Source: Microbacterium sp. Marseille-Q6965 (GTDB lineage Bacteria; Actinomycetota; Actinomycetes; Actinomycetales; Microbacteriaceae). From it: DNA of 64,000 bases. The stretch covers positions 306,857-370,856 of the forward strand of contig NZ_CAMGZA010000003.1 in NCBI RefSeq assembly GCF_946151065.1, written 5' to 3'. The position numbers were made by a program, and so were the translations under genes. The number at the start of each line of letters is the position of its first letter. Within the stretch, counting starts at the first letter, position 1. A model generated the notes under the pieces. The model made no database searches. It was not told where the DNA came from and saw nothing but the letters and a program-made list of their open reading frames with translations. Positions 1 to 8,706 of this stretch are shown piece by piece.

Positions 1-1
1 G

Positions 2-1810
2 ATCGTGAACCTCTCGGCCGCGGCGATGCTCGGCTCGCTCGTGCTCGCCCTGTTCGCGATGCGCTCGGGCGAGCGGGAGTTCGACGTCTCGCTCGACACC
101 GCGTCGATCGGAGCGGCCGTGTTCACGGTCGCGTCGGGAGCGGTCGGCTTCCTCACGTTCCTCGACGTCTTCAACGCCCAGCTCAGCCCCGGACCGGAGT
201 TCGGCGCCCAGCTGGGTCGCTTCCTCGTGGAGACCGAGCTGGGTCGTACCTGGCTGATCACGACGATCGCCGGTGCCGTGGTCACCGTGCTCGCGTTCGC
301 CGTGCGCGGCTGGACCCCTACGCTGCTCACGGGCGGGCTCGCCGCCGTCTCGCTCCTGCCGATGGCCACGCAGGGGCACTCCGGGGATCTGGCGAGCCAC
401 GGTCTGGTGGTCACCGCCATGGCCATCCACATCGTCGGCGCCGCCGTCTGGCTCGGCGGCCTGCTGCTGCTCGTCGTGGCGCGCCCGGTGCTCGAGGCGG
501 ATCGCGTGCGCATCGTGCTCGAGCGCTACTCGTCCGTGGCGCTCGTGGCGTTCCTGCTCGTCGCGGCCAGCGGCATCCTGCGCTCCGTGGCGGCCATCAC
601 GTCGCCCGCGCAGCTCGTGACGACCCCGTACGGAATCGTCCTGGTCGTCAAGATCGTCGCGCTGCTCGCGATGGGCGCGCTGGGCGCGTGGTATCGCCTG
701 CGGCTCATCGCGCGCGAGGGCCGCGGCCTGTTCTGGCGGGTGATCGCGCTGGAGCTTGCGCTCATGGGCGTCGCCTCGGGTGCCGCCGCCGCGCTCGCCC
801 GCTCCGCTCCGCCGGTGGGTGACGAGGCGCCGCTCGCGCAGTCGCCCGCCGAGATCCTCACCGAGGCGCCGCTGCCACCCGAGCTCACCCCGACGCGTCT
901 GCTCACGGAATGGGATCTCGACCCGCTGTGGCTGCTCGTCGGCGCCTTCGGCATCGGCTTCTACCTGCGGGGAGTGTGGCGCCTGCGCCGACGCGGCGAC
1001 GAGTGGTCGCTGTACCGCACGGCGCTGTGGGTGCTCGGCATGCTGCTGCTCATCTGGGTGACGAACGGCCCGCTCAACGCATACGGGCACTACCTGTTCA
1101 GCGCGCACATGCTGATGCACATGCTGCTCAGCATGGCGATCCCGCTGCTGCTCGTGCCCGGCGCGCCCGTCACGCTGGCCGCGCGCGCGATCGCCCGCCG
1201 CGACGACGGTTCGCGCGGCGGGCGCGAGTGGGTCCTCTGGTTCGTTCACAATCCCGTCGCGCGCGTCCTGACGCATCCCCTTGTGGCGGCGGGCATCTTC
1301 ATCGGGTCGCTGTGGCTGTTCTACTTCAGCGAGCTGTTCCGCTGGAGCCTGTACGACCACCTGGGCCACGAGTGGATGGTCGCGCACTTCCTCATCTCGG
1401 GGTACCTGTTCGTGCTGTCGCTGGTGGGCATCGACCCCGTGCCGTACCGGCTTCCGTACGCGGGCCGGCTCGTCACGCTCATCGTCGTGATGGCCATGCA
1501 CGCCTTCTTCGGTATCGCGATCATGAGCCAGTCGGGGCTGATGGTGGCGGAGTGGTACGGCGCGCTCGGTCGCACCTGGGGGCCGACGCCGCTCGAGGAT
1601 CAGTACATCGGCGGCGGCATCGCGTGGTCGGTCGGCGAGATCCCCACGCTCATCACCGCCATCACCGTCGCGATCCAGTGGAGCCGCAGCGACGAGCGCC
1701 AGCAGCGCCGCAGCGACCGTCACGCCGATCGCACGGGTGACGCCGAGCTCGAGGAGTACAACGCGAAGCTGGCGGCTCTGGCCGAGCGGGATCAGCGGGC
1801 CGGGATCTGA
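2..1810 (+). CDS. CopD-domain / cytochrome c oxidase assembly (CtaG) fusion membrane protein, 5' partial
   Basis: The reading frame is open to the left edge, so the N-terminus lies outside the window; the GTG at position 5 falls inside what looks like a membrane segment and is probably not the start. The first ~270 visible residues are a multi-pass CopD-type copper-resistance domain. The rest, from about residue 300, is a CtaG (caa3-type oxidase assembly) domain with the typical histidine- and methionine-rich HMLMHMLLSMAIP segment near residue 365 and a second run of membrane helices. Such fusions are common in Actinobacteria and are thought to move copper across the membrane for cytochrome oxidase. 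The C-terminal ~40 residues are charged and cytoplasmic. The next gene is convergent with only 12 bases between them. The family call is firm; the exact copper role is from family knowledge. Confidence 0.88.
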   Translation: MVNLSAAAMLGSLVLALFAMRSGEREFDVSLDTASIGAAVFTVASGAVGFLTFLDVFNAQLSPGPEFGAQLGRFLVETELGRTWLITTIAGAVVTVLAFAVRGWTPTLLTGGLAAVSLLPMATQGHSGDLASHGLVVTAMAIHIVGAAVWLGGLLLLVVARPVLEADRVRIVLERYSSVALVAFLLVAASGILRSVAAITSPAQLVTTPYGIVLVVKIVALLAMGALGAWYRLRLIAREGRGLFWRVIALELALMGVASGAAAALARSAPPVGDEAPLAQSPAEILTEAPLPPELTPTRLLTEWDLDPLWLLVGAFGIGFYLRGVWRLRRRGDEWSLYRTALWVLGMLLLIWVTNGPLNAYGHYLFSAHMLMHMLLSMAIPLLLVPGAPVTLAARAIARRDDGSRGGREWVLWFVHNPVARVLTHPLVAAGIFIGSLWLFYFSELFRWSLYDHLGHEWMVAHFLISGYLFVLSLVGIDPVPYRLPYAGRLVTLIVVMAMHAFFGIAIMSQSGLMVAEWYGALGRTWGPTPLEDQYIGGGIAWSVGEIPTLITAITVAIQWSRSDERQQRRSDRHADRTGDAELEEYNAKLAALAERDQRAGI

Positions 1811-1822
1811 CGCGCGGCGGCG

Positions 1823-2938
1823 TCAGCCCTCCAGGAGCGGAGCGCCGATCCGGATCTGTGCGGATCCGTCGGCGAGCATCTCGACCGTCCCGTCGATCGT
1901 GAAGGGCACGTCCTCCGAGACGTGCGTCACCGCCCCCGTGGCGATGGACTGCACGTCCATCTCGATGTGCGCGACGCCCGTCGCCTCGGCGATCCGCCAG
2001 TACGCGCCCTCCGGGATGAGCTCGATCGGCGGCTGCTCGACGATCGACCACGTCGGCAGGCTGCCCGGCGCGAGCCGGTTCTCGAGCGACACCCAGAAGG
2101 GGCAGCCGGCCGGCTGCAGCACCTGCTGCGACGCGCACTGGTCGGTGAGGAAACCGCTCACCTGCTCGGAGACGACACGGAGGAACTCGGCAGTGGGCTC
2201 GGCCTGCAGCTCGACCGAGACCGCCGCGAGCGGATCGGTCACCAGGGCGCGCGACGGGGCGGCGACGGTCGTGGGCGTGTCGACGGCGACCTCGTACGCC
2301 CCGGGCGCGAAGGCCAGCAGCGACACCGGCGCGAGCGGGTCGGCGTCGACCCCCTCCGGGGAGACCTGGCGCTTGTCCAGCTCGAAGCCGTTCACGCTGA
2401 AGGTCATCGACCCGTGCACCGACACGTCGATGACGGACAGCGGGCTGCGCGCGAAGCCCCATGCCGGCACGAGACCGCTCCAGCCGATCGAGGCGATTCG
2501 GAAGGTGGACTGACCAGGGGTGCCGTCGATGCGGTACGCCACGGTCACCTCAGTCTGCCCGTCGACCGCCCGCTCCGAGACGGCGTGGACGTCGGTGACG
2601 TGACGGCTCAGCGCGGCCGAGCGCAGCAGCGCGTCGTGGGCAGACGCGGGCAGGCCCGCCGCCTCGAGCTCGGCGGTGTCGACGGCGACGCCCTCCATCG
2701 CGAGCGCGTCGGCGGCGCGCCCCTCGGCGATGAGGCCGACGTATCGCTCGGCGAAGGCGCTGGGGCCCCAGAAGTCGCGGTACAGGGAGGCGAACCCGGC
2801 CGCGATCGCCGCGATCAGGAGTGCGCCGACCACGAGCGTCAGCGCGATCTCGATCCCACCGAACCCGCGGCGGGCCGGCGCTGTCGCGGCTGACGGCGGC
2901 TCGGACAGCACCACCTCGCCACGCTCCCCCTGCCGCAT
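1823..2938 (-). CDS. Hypothetical single-pass membrane protein, 371 aa
   Basis: I do not recognise a named family. A charged, proline-rich cytoplasmic N-terminus of ~30 residues precedes one strong membrane helix (IEIALTLVVGALLIAAIAAG), followed by a ~310-residue extracytoplasmic part without further helices. That part resembles the lipoprotein/anchored DUF proteins of Microbacteriaceae with beta-rich domains; it has two cysteines (DQC and AGC) that could form a disulfide. The start is taken as the ATG at 2938 because a TAGACT -10 box sits exactly six bases upstream, the leaderless pattern used repeatedly here; a GTG two codons earlier is possible. It is divergent from the helicase gene. Confidence 0.7.
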   Translation of the reverse strand: MRQGERGEVVLSEPPSAATAPARRGFGGIEIALTLVVGALLIAAIAAGFASLYRDFWGPSAFAERYVGLIAEGRAADALAMEGVAVDTAELEAAGLPASAHDALLRSAALSRHVTDVHAVSERAVDGQTEVTVAYRIDGTPGQSTFRIASIGWSGLVPAWGFARSPLSVIDVSVHGSMTFSVNGFELDKRQVSPEGVDADPLAPVSLLAFAPGAYEVAVDTPTTVAAPSRALVTDPLAAVSVELQAEPTAEFLRVVSEQVSGFLTDQCASQQVLQPAGCPFWVSLENRLAPGSLPTWSIVEQPPIELIPEGAYWRIAEATGVAHIEMDVQSIATGAVTHVSEDVPFTIDGTVEMLADGSAQIRIGAPLLEG

Positions 2939-2944
2939 GGGCAC

Positions 2945-2950
2945 AGTCTA
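2945..2950 (-). promoter_or_regulatory. -10 box TAGACT, leaderless promoter
   Basis: The hexamer matches TANNNT and lies six bases before the ATG of the anchored hypothetical protein, so transcription would begin at or next to the start codon. No Shine-Dalgarno sequence fits in between. Confidence 0.6.
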
Positions 2951-3076
2951 TGAACGCGGCATGCGCGCCGGCTGGGCGCCGCCCGGGTCGATACGGGACC
3001 GAGATGCGCGCGCGCCCGCGCGCGACCAGTGGCCCGAATCGCCTTCGCCCCTGCCTCCTCTCGGGCTCGCCGTATC

Positions 3077-3082
3077 TAGCAT
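3077..3082 (+). promoter_or_regulatory. -10 box TAGCAT, leaderless promoter
   Basis: TANNNT hexamer six bases before the GTG of the Pif1-like helicase gene; it selects that GTG as the start and implies a transcript without a 5' leader. Confidence 0.6.
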
Positions 3083-3088
3083 GGATGG

Positions 3089-4459
3089 GTGAGCGCGCCG
3101 GCACTGTCCGCGGAACAGGAGGCCCTGTTCCGCCTCATCGAGGACACGCGCGAGCACGTCTTCATCACGGGCCGCGCGGGAACGGGCAAATCGACGCTGC
3201 TGCGCCATCTCACATGGAACACGAGCAAGCAGATCGCCATCTGCGCCCCCACGGGCGTGGCCGCGCTCAACGTCGAGGGCCAGACGATCCACTCGCTCTT
3301 CCGGCTCCCGATCGGCCTGATCGCCGACAGCGACCTCGATCAGAACGACGCCACCCGCAAGATCCTCAACGCGATGGACACGCTCGTGATCGACGAGATC
3401 TCGATGGTGAACGCCGACCTCATGGACGGGATCGACCGCGCCCTGCGGCAGGCGCGTGGGCGCCGCGCCGAGCCGTTCGGGGGCGTGCAGGTGGTGATGT
3501 TCGGCGACCCGTACCAGCTGGCGCCCGTGCCGCCGCGCGGCGACGAGGCTCGGTACATCGCCGACCACTACCGCTCGTTCTGGTTCTTCGATGCCCACGT
3601 GTGGGCCGGACAGGCACCGGCCGCCGACGGATTGATCGACCTGGGACGGCACGGCGCCGACCTCCACATCCGAGAGCTCACCCACATCCACCGTCAGTCG
3701 GACGACGGGTTCAAGGCGATGCTGAACGCCGTCCGCTACGGGCGGGTCACCAAGGAGATCGCCGACGTCCTCAATGCCAAGGGCGCGCGCACGCCCCCGG
3801 ACGACCCGCACGATCCCGTCATCACGCTGGCCACGCGCAACGACCGGGTCAACGCCATCAACGCCAAACACCTCGCCCAGCTGCCGGGGCGCGAGCAGAA
3901 GGCGCGTGCGGAGATCAGCGGCGACTTCGGCCGCGGCGACGCCTACCCCGCCGACGAGGAGCTCAAGCTCAAGGTGGGCGCGCAAGTGATGTTCCTGCGC
4001 AACGACGTGGCCTCCAAGGGCGAGCCGCCGCGGTGGGTGAACGGCACGATCGGGACCGTCACCAAGATCGTCGGCGAGACCGTGCGCGTGGAGGTGGACC
4101 ACGAGGAGTTCGAGGTGGAGCCCTCCGTGTGGGAGAGGTACCGCTACGCGTACGACCCGCACACCCGCAAGCTCACGCGCGAGGTCGTGGCCGAGTTCAC
4201 CCAGTTCCCGTTGCGACTGGCCTGGGCGGTCACGATCCACAAGTCACAGGGCAAGACGTACGACCGGGCCGTCATCGACCTGGGGGCCGGGGCGTTCGCA
4301 CCGGGGCAGACGTATGTGGCGCTCAGCCGGCTGACGTCGCTCGACGGGCTGTACCTGACCCGTCCCCTTCGTCCCAGCGACATCCGCGTCGACGAGGACG
4401 TGCGCCGGTTCATGCGCGGCGTCTGGGAACGGCAGGGCGCGCAGATGCGTGTGGGCTGA
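3089..4459 (+). CDS. Pif1/RecD-like superfamily 1 DNA helicase
   Basis: A 456-residue ATP-dependent helicase of the Pif1-like group, expected to unwind DNA 5' to 3'. Visible motifs: Walker A GRAGTGKST near residue 29, motif Ia CAPTGVAALN, Walker B VIDEISMVN near residue 95, motif III FGDPYQLAPVPP near residue 133, and motif VI HKSQGKTYDRAVIDLG plus YVALSRL near residues 387-415. Length fits the short bacterial Pif1 proteins found widely in Actinobacteria. The GTG start is chosen because of the leaderless -10 box six bases upstream. No partner gene is nearby: the gene stands between a divergent unknown and a co-directional lipoprotein gene. Confidence 0.9.
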   Translation: MSAPALSAEQEALFRLIEDTREHVFITGRAGTGKSTLLRHLTWNTSKQIAICAPTGVAALNVEGQTIHSLFRLPIGLIADSDLDQNDATRKILNAMDTLVIDEISMVNADLMDGIDRALRQARGRRAEPFGGVQVVMFGDPYQLAPVPPRGDEARYIADHYRSFWFFDAHVWAGQAPAADGLIDLGRHGADLHIRELTHIHRQSDDGFKAMLNAVRYGRVTKEIADVLNAKGARTPPDDPHDPVITLATRNDRVNAINAKHLAQLPGREQKARAEISGDFGRGDAYPADEELKLKVGAQVMFLRNDVASKGEPPRWVNGTIGTVTKIVGETVRVEVDHEEFEVEPSVWERYRYAYDPHTRKLTREVVAEFTQFPLRLAWAVTIHKSQGKTYDRAVIDLGAGAFAPGQTYVALSRLTSLDGLYLTRPLRPSDIRVDEDVRRFMRGVWERQGAQMRVG

Positions 4460-4501
4460 CCCGTCGCCGCGCGTGGTCCGGGGGCGGTGGGCGCCACGGC
4501 T

Positions 4502-4507
4502 TAGACT
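4502..4507 (+). promoter_or_regulatory. -10 box TAGACT
   Basis: TANNNT hexamer 25 bases before the ATG of the serine-hydrolase-like lipoprotein, leaving room for a short leader with the ribosome site GAGGGAG. Confidence 0.45.
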
Positions 4508-4532
4508 CGAGATTTCAGACCGAGGGAGTGGT

Positions 4533-5816
4533 ATGCGGAGCAAGGCACGGCGCGGCGCGGCCGCGCTCGCGGCGCTGATGGCGATCGGTCTGGGGCTGAC
4601 GGCATGTTCGGGAGCGCCGGCGGCGAGCGTGGCGCTGCCGACCCAGGTGGACGCGGAACTGCCGGGCGAGACCGTCGACCAGTTGCGCGGCGCCGTGGAT
4701 CAGGCTGTTCAGGCCTCCGGCGCCACCGGTGCGATCGTCGGCGTCTGGGTGCCGTGGAGCGGGACCTGGGTCGCGGGCGTGGGCACGACCGAGCCCGAGG
4801 GGGCAGGCACCGAGGTCACGACCGACATGTCGTTCCGCATTGCCGACGTGACCCGCGCCATGACCTGCGACGTGCTGTACGAGTTGGCGGACGAGGGCAC
4901 GGTCGACCTCGGCGACTCGATCACCGAGCACGTGCCCAGCGTGCCGAACCTCGCCGACGACCCCGGCGACATCACCCTGCAGCAGCTGTGCGACGGCACG
5001 AGCGGGCTCGGCGAGTCGTGGAGCACGGCGGCCGGTGCCGTGTACACGACCCCTGCCAGGGAGTGGCACCCGCGCGAGCTCGCGGCGTACGGGCTTGCCC
5101 AGGACCGTCAGGCGCCGGGCATGACGTATCGCGACTCGGACGTGGCGTACCTGATGCTGGGCCAGGCGCTCGAGAACGCCTCCGGCCACGGCGCCGCCGC
5201 CCTCTTCGACGAGTACGTGTTCGGACCGGGCGGCCTGCAGCAGACGACACTGCCGGGCGACGCCGCCGCCGTGCCCTCGACCACGTCGAGCTACCTGCCG
5301 GGTTACGTCTCGTTCCAGGCCGACCGCGACGCGGGATGCGTGGCGCCGACCGACTTCAGCGAGCTCTCGGCCAGCGTCGGCTTCACCGACTCGGGGGTGG
5401 TCTCCACCATCGGCGACCTGGGGCGCTACGGCCAGATCCTCGCGGCGAACTCCGTCGCCGAGAAGGACAACGGCCGCTTCGACCACAATCTGCCCGTCAA
5501 CCCCGACAGTGACACCTGGTTCCAGTACGGCGGTGGGGCCTTCCAGGCCGGCACGCTGCTGGGTCAGCAGGGATCGATCCCCGGCTATGCGGCGAGCGTC
5601 TGGGCCGACCCGGTCACGGGGATGTCGGTGGCGGTCGTGCTGAACAACTCGGCCTCGGGCGGCGGGATCGCCGGGCTGCTGGGCCGGGAGCTCGCCGCGA
5701 TCGCCTCGAAGGCGCCCGCGGCGTCGGGGCAGACGCAGCCGGAGTTCGGGCTGCCGTGGACCGCGGAGTCGATGCATCAGGCGATCGCCGACAGCGCGAT
5801 CTGCCCGATCGGCTAG
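4533..5816 (+). CDS. Beta-lactamase/DD-peptidase-fold lipoprotein with lost catalytic motifs
   Basis: 427 residues, N-terminal lipoprotein signal with lipobox LTAC (Cys25), then a class C beta-lactamase / DD-carboxypeptidase-like domain from about residue 55 to 395. Aligned by eye with family members such as the Streptomyces R61 enzyme, the catalytic SxxK tetrad reads DVTR (Asp105, Arg108), the YxN motif reads DSD (residues 201-203) and the HxG/KTG-equivalent motif reads QQG (345-347). All three catalytic elements are therefore replaced while the surrounding fold residues (FRIA before, PGMTY, IPGYAA) are kept. It is best described as a surface-exposed pseudoenzyme that may bind peptidoglycan or signal. 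The ATG at 4533 is chosen for the signal peptide and the GAGGGAG ribosome site. Confidence 0.8.
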   Translation: MRSKARRGAAALAALMAIGLGLTACSGAPAASVALPTQVDAELPGETVDQLRGAVDQAVQASGATGAIVGVWVPWSGTWVAGVGTTEPEGAGTEVTTDMSFRIADVTRAMTCDVLYELADEGTVDLGDSITEHVPSVPNLADDPGDITLQQLCDGTSGLGESWSTAAGAVYTTPAREWHPRELAAYGLAQDRQAPGMTYRDSDVAYLMLGQALENASGHGAAALFDEYVFGPGGLQQTTLPGDAAAVPSTTSSYLPGYVSFQADRDAGCVAPTDFSELSASVGFTDSGVVSTIGDLGRYGQILAANSVAEKDNGRFDHNLPVNPDSDTWFQYGGGAFQAGTLLGQQGSIPGYAASVWADPVTGMSVAVVLNNSASGGGIAGLLGRELAAIASKAPAASGQTQPEFGLPWTAESMHQAIADSAICPIG

Positions 5817-5853
5817 TGGCCGCGGAACCGGTCGGCGTCGGCCGGAGCGCGCG

Positions 5854-6741
5854 GTGAGCGCGGCGCCGCGCTCGGGCGCCCCGCTGGCGCTCGGTCTGGT
5901 GGTGCTCGGCCTGGCGTGCCAGGAGATCGGCGCCTCGATCGCCGTGCTGCTGTTCCCGCACGCAGGGCCGCTCGGCATCGTCATGCTGCGCCTCGTGTTC
6001 TCCGCGCTCATCCTCCTCGCCCTCGCCCGGCCCTCCCTGCGGGGTCGCTCGCGCTCCGACTGGTGGGCCGTCGTCCGCTTCGGGGCGGTGCTCGCGCTCA
6101 TGAACGGCTCGTTCTACCTGGCGCTCGAGCGCCTCGACCTGGGCGTCACCGTGACGATCGAGGTGCTGGGGCCGCTCGCGTTGTCGGTGGTGCTCGCGCG
6201 CTCGCGCGCCGCCTGGGTCTGGGCGGCCCTCGCGCTCGCCGGGGTGGCGGCGCTCGGTGCGGGCGGTTGGGGAGAGCTCGATCCGGTCGGCGTGGGCTGG
6301 GCCCTTGTCGCGGCCGCGAGCTGGGCCGGGTACATCCGCGGCAGCGCGGCCGTGGGGCGCGCGTTCCCGAGGCTCGACGGCCTCGCCCTGGCCATGGCGG
6401 TGGGCGCCGTGCTCGCGCTGCCTTTCGGCATCGCCGACGCGGGCACCGCGTTGCTCGACCCCGCGCTTCTCGGACTCGGCGCGGCCGTCGCGCTGCTGTC
6501 GTCGACCATCCCGTACGCCGCCGAACTGGCCGCGCTGCGCCGCCTCAGCGAGTCGGCCTTCGGCGTTCTCATGAGCCTCGGGCCCGCCACCGCGGCGCTC
6601 GCCGGCTTCCTCATCCTCCGCCAGGACCTGGCCGGGCTCGAGGTGGCCGGCATCGCGCTCGTCGTCGTGGCCAGCGCCGGCGCGGTGTGGGCCTCGCGCA
6701 CGCGGCACGACGGCGCTCCCGCCGCGGAGCCCGTGGCCTGA
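5854..6741 (+). CDS. EamA/DMT-family exporter, RhtA-like
   Basis: A 295-residue protein with about ten hydrophobic helices in two EamA repeats, the layout of drug/metabolite transporters. The opening (GLACQEIGASIAVLLFP) and the second repeat around residues 140-275 resemble the RhtA threonine/homoserine exporter branch. It acts in the cytoplasmic membrane, probably exporting amino acids or related metabolites; the substrate cannot be read from the sequence. A GTG start is used; it lies 37 bases after the upstream lipoprotein gene, so they may be co-transcribed, though no functional link is obvious. Confidence 0.82.
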   Translation: MSAAPRSGAPLALGLVVLGLACQEIGASIAVLLFPHAGPLGIVMLRLVFSALILLALARPSLRGRSRSDWWAVVRFGAVLALMNGSFYLALERLDLGVTVTIEVLGPLALSVVLARSRAAWVWAALALAGVAALGAGGWGELDPVGVGWALVAAASWAGYIRGSAAVGRAFPRLDGLALAMAVGAVLALPFGIADAGTALLDPALLGLGAAVALLSSTIPYAAELAALRRLSESAFGVLMSLGPATAALAGFLILRQDLAGLEVAGIALVVVASAGAVWASRTRHDGAPAAEPVA

Positions 6742-6779
6742 CGCTCGCCGTCGCCTTGCGAGCGCGGCGCCGGGCCCCG

Positions 6780-6785
6780 TAGCGT
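6780..6785 (+). promoter_or_regulatory. -10 box TAGCGT, leaderless promoter
   Basis: TANNNT hexamer six bases upstream of the GTG of the carboxylesterase gene; it fixes that start. Confidence 0.6.
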
Positions 6786-6791
6786 CGCGGT

Positions 6792-8285
6792 GTGACGGGA
6801 TCCGAGACCGACGACGCGACGCACAGCATCACCGAGCGGGCCGCGCCCGAGGTGCGGGTGGAGGCCGGTCGCGTGCGCGGGGCGTGGCGGGGCGACTGCG
6901 CGGTGTTCCTGGGCGTGCCCTACGGTCGACCGCCGGTCGGGGAGCGGCGCTTCGCCGCCCCGGAACCGGCCGACCCCTGGGACGGGGTGCGCGACGCGAC
7001 TCGGCCGGGTGCCACGCCGCAGCGCGGTGACACCGGCGTCACGCTCATCCCGGAGCCCTCTGTGCCGGGTGACGACATCCTCAACCTCAACGTCTTCACG
7101 CCCTCACCGGGGCCCGAGGCGCGCCTGCCCGTGCTCGTCTACATCCACGGCGGTGGGTATGTGTCCGGTTCGCCCGCCTCGCCCTGGTACGACGGCGCGC
7201 CCTTCGCGCGCGACGGGGTCGTCACCGTGGCGATCTCGTACCGGATCGGTTTCGACGGCTTCGGCTGGGTGAGCGACGGCACGACCAACCGCGGGGTGCG
7301 CGACTGGTTGCTCGCGCTCGAGTGGGTGCAGCGCAACATCGCAGCGTTCGGCGGTGATCCGGATCGCGTGACGATCGCCGGACAATCGGCCGGCGGTGGC
7401 GCCGTGCTCACGCTGCTCGGCATCCCCGCGGCGCAGCCGCTCTTCCGCCACGCGTGGAGCATGTCGCCCACCGCGGTGACGATCTCCGAGGAGGCGGCAC
7501 GTTCGGTCTCGCGGGCGGTCGCCGCGGCCGCGGGGGTCGGCGCCCCTACGGCCGCCGCGCTCGCCGCCGTGCCGTCCGAGCGGCTTCACGATCTGCTCCC
7601 GAACCCGCTCGGCGGCGGCCTCGGTGCGCTCGGACGCGAGCTCGACGGGGGGATCCCGAACATCGGCCCCTCGGTCGACGGCGACCTGATCGCGCGTCCC
7701 ACCATCGCGTCGCTCGATGCGGGCACGGGGCGCGACAAGCCGCTGGTGGTCGGGGGACTCGACGACGAGTTCTCGATGATCGCCGACGACATCCCGCGCG
7801 CGCTCGAGCTCGTGCCGCTGCCGCTGCTGTTGCGTGTGCTCGGGCTGCGCGGCGAGAGGCGCCGCGCCTATCTGGCCGCGAACGGCGAGCTGAGGGCTCG
7901 CGGAGCACGCCGCCTGCTCGGCCGGTTCGTCAGCGACACCACGCTGCGCCGCGACGTCGTGCGCGCCGCCCGGGCGCGCGGCGCGTCGACCCCGACTTGG
8001 GTCTACGCGTTCTCGTGGGTCTCTCCGACGCGCCACTGGGCGATGCACTGCCTCGACGTGCCCTTCTTCTTCGACGTGCTCGACGCGCCGCAGGTGGATC
8101 GCGTGGCGGGCGCGCACCCTCCGGCGGCCCTCGCCCGGGCCTACCATGGCGCGGCGGTGTCGTTCATCCGAGATGGCCGAGTGGGCTGGCGCCCGTGGGC
8201 GGACGGCGAGGTCGCCCGCGTGTTCGACGGCGCCGGCACACACGACTCCCGCCGCGCCTACGCGGGTGTGACGCCGCTCGTCTGA
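6792..8285 (+). CDS. Carboxylesterase, type B family
   Basis: A 497-residue cytoplasmic esterase of the alpha/beta hydrolase carboxylesterase/lipase family (pnb esterase-like). Family signatures visible: GVPYGRPPVGERRF near residue 41, the oxyanion motif HGGGYVSGS (119-127), and the nucleophile elbow AGQSAGG with Ser199. The acidic residue of the triad probably lies near 310-320 (GGLDDEFS) and the histidine near 410 (TRHWAMH, or further on). No signal peptide is present. The substrate is unknown; the family hydrolyses short-chain esters. The GTG start has a leaderless -10 box. Confidence 0.88.
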   Translation: MTGSETDDATHSITERAAPEVRVEAGRVRGAWRGDCAVFLGVPYGRPPVGERRFAAPEPADPWDGVRDATRPGATPQRGDTGVTLIPEPSVPGDDILNLNVFTPSPGPEARLPVLVYIHGGGYVSGSPASPWYDGAPFARDGVVTVAISYRIGFDGFGWVSDGTTNRGVRDWLLALEWVQRNIAAFGGDPDRVTIAGQSAGGGAVLTLLGIPAAQPLFRHAWSMSPTAVTISEEAARSVSRAVAAAAGVGAPTAAALAAVPSERLHDLLPNPLGGGLGALGRELDGGIPNIGPSVDGDLIARPTIASLDAGTGRDKPLVVGGLDDEFSMIADDIPRALELVPLPLLLRVLGLRGERRRAYLAANGELRARGARRLLGRFVSDTTLRRDVVRAARARGASTPTWVYAFSWVSPTRHWAMHCLDVPFFFDVLDAPQVDRVAGAHPPAALARAYHGAAVSFIRDGRVGWRPWADGEVARVFDGAGTHDSRRAYAGVTPLV

Positions 8286-8310
8286 GCGCCGGGGAGCCGC
8301 GATGCGGCGA

Positions 8311-8639
8311 TCAGCCCCGCACGCCGGCGCCGAGCAGGATGACGAGGAGCACGATCGACACGGCGGCCATGAGCGCCATGAGGCCCGCGAGGATCCGGTT
8401 GCGCAGCGACGGCCGGTGCACGGCGAACGCCACGGCGAGCATGGCGACGGCCGCGACGGCGACGATCCCGATCCCGGTGCCGGCCAGGGCCGGGCCGAAG
8501 GGCAGAGCGGCGGCCAGCGATGCGATCCCGGCCGCGGCCAGCAGCAGGCCGGGGATCAGCCACCACCGGCGCTTGGGGTCCGCAACACCGGCTGATTGCG
8601 CATCAGGGTGGGGTCCTCGGGTCCTCCGGTCGCGCTCAT
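8311..8639 (-). pseudogene. Small three-helix membrane protein with an apparent frameshift
   Basis: The ATG at 8639 has an ideal ribosome site (AGGAGG, six bases away) and opens a plausible N-terminus (MSATGGPEDPTLMRNQP), but that frame stops after 27 codons at 8556. The -1 frame, from about position 8590 onward, encodes GVADPKRRWWLIPG followed by three membrane helices and ends at 8311. Joining the two at about 8588-8591 by adding one base gives a coherent ~109-residue protein. The downstream frame itself has only a distant GTG at 8697 with an arginine-rich, implausible leader. It is either a true frameshift mutation or a sequencing error. The family is not recognised. The gene follows the flavodoxin-like gene by 67 bases in the same direction. 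Confidence 0.6.
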
Positions 8640-8706
8640 GCGCATCCTCCTTCCGTGCCCTCCTCGTGCGTCGCCGGTGGCGACCGGCCGCGCGCACGGC
8701 TCTGTG

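Noticed and set aside
4449..4532. Extended N-terminus of the serine-hydrolase-like lipoprotein
   Set aside because: Would bury the signal peptide behind 28 residues; the ATG at 4533 has a lipobox at the right distance and a ribosome site.
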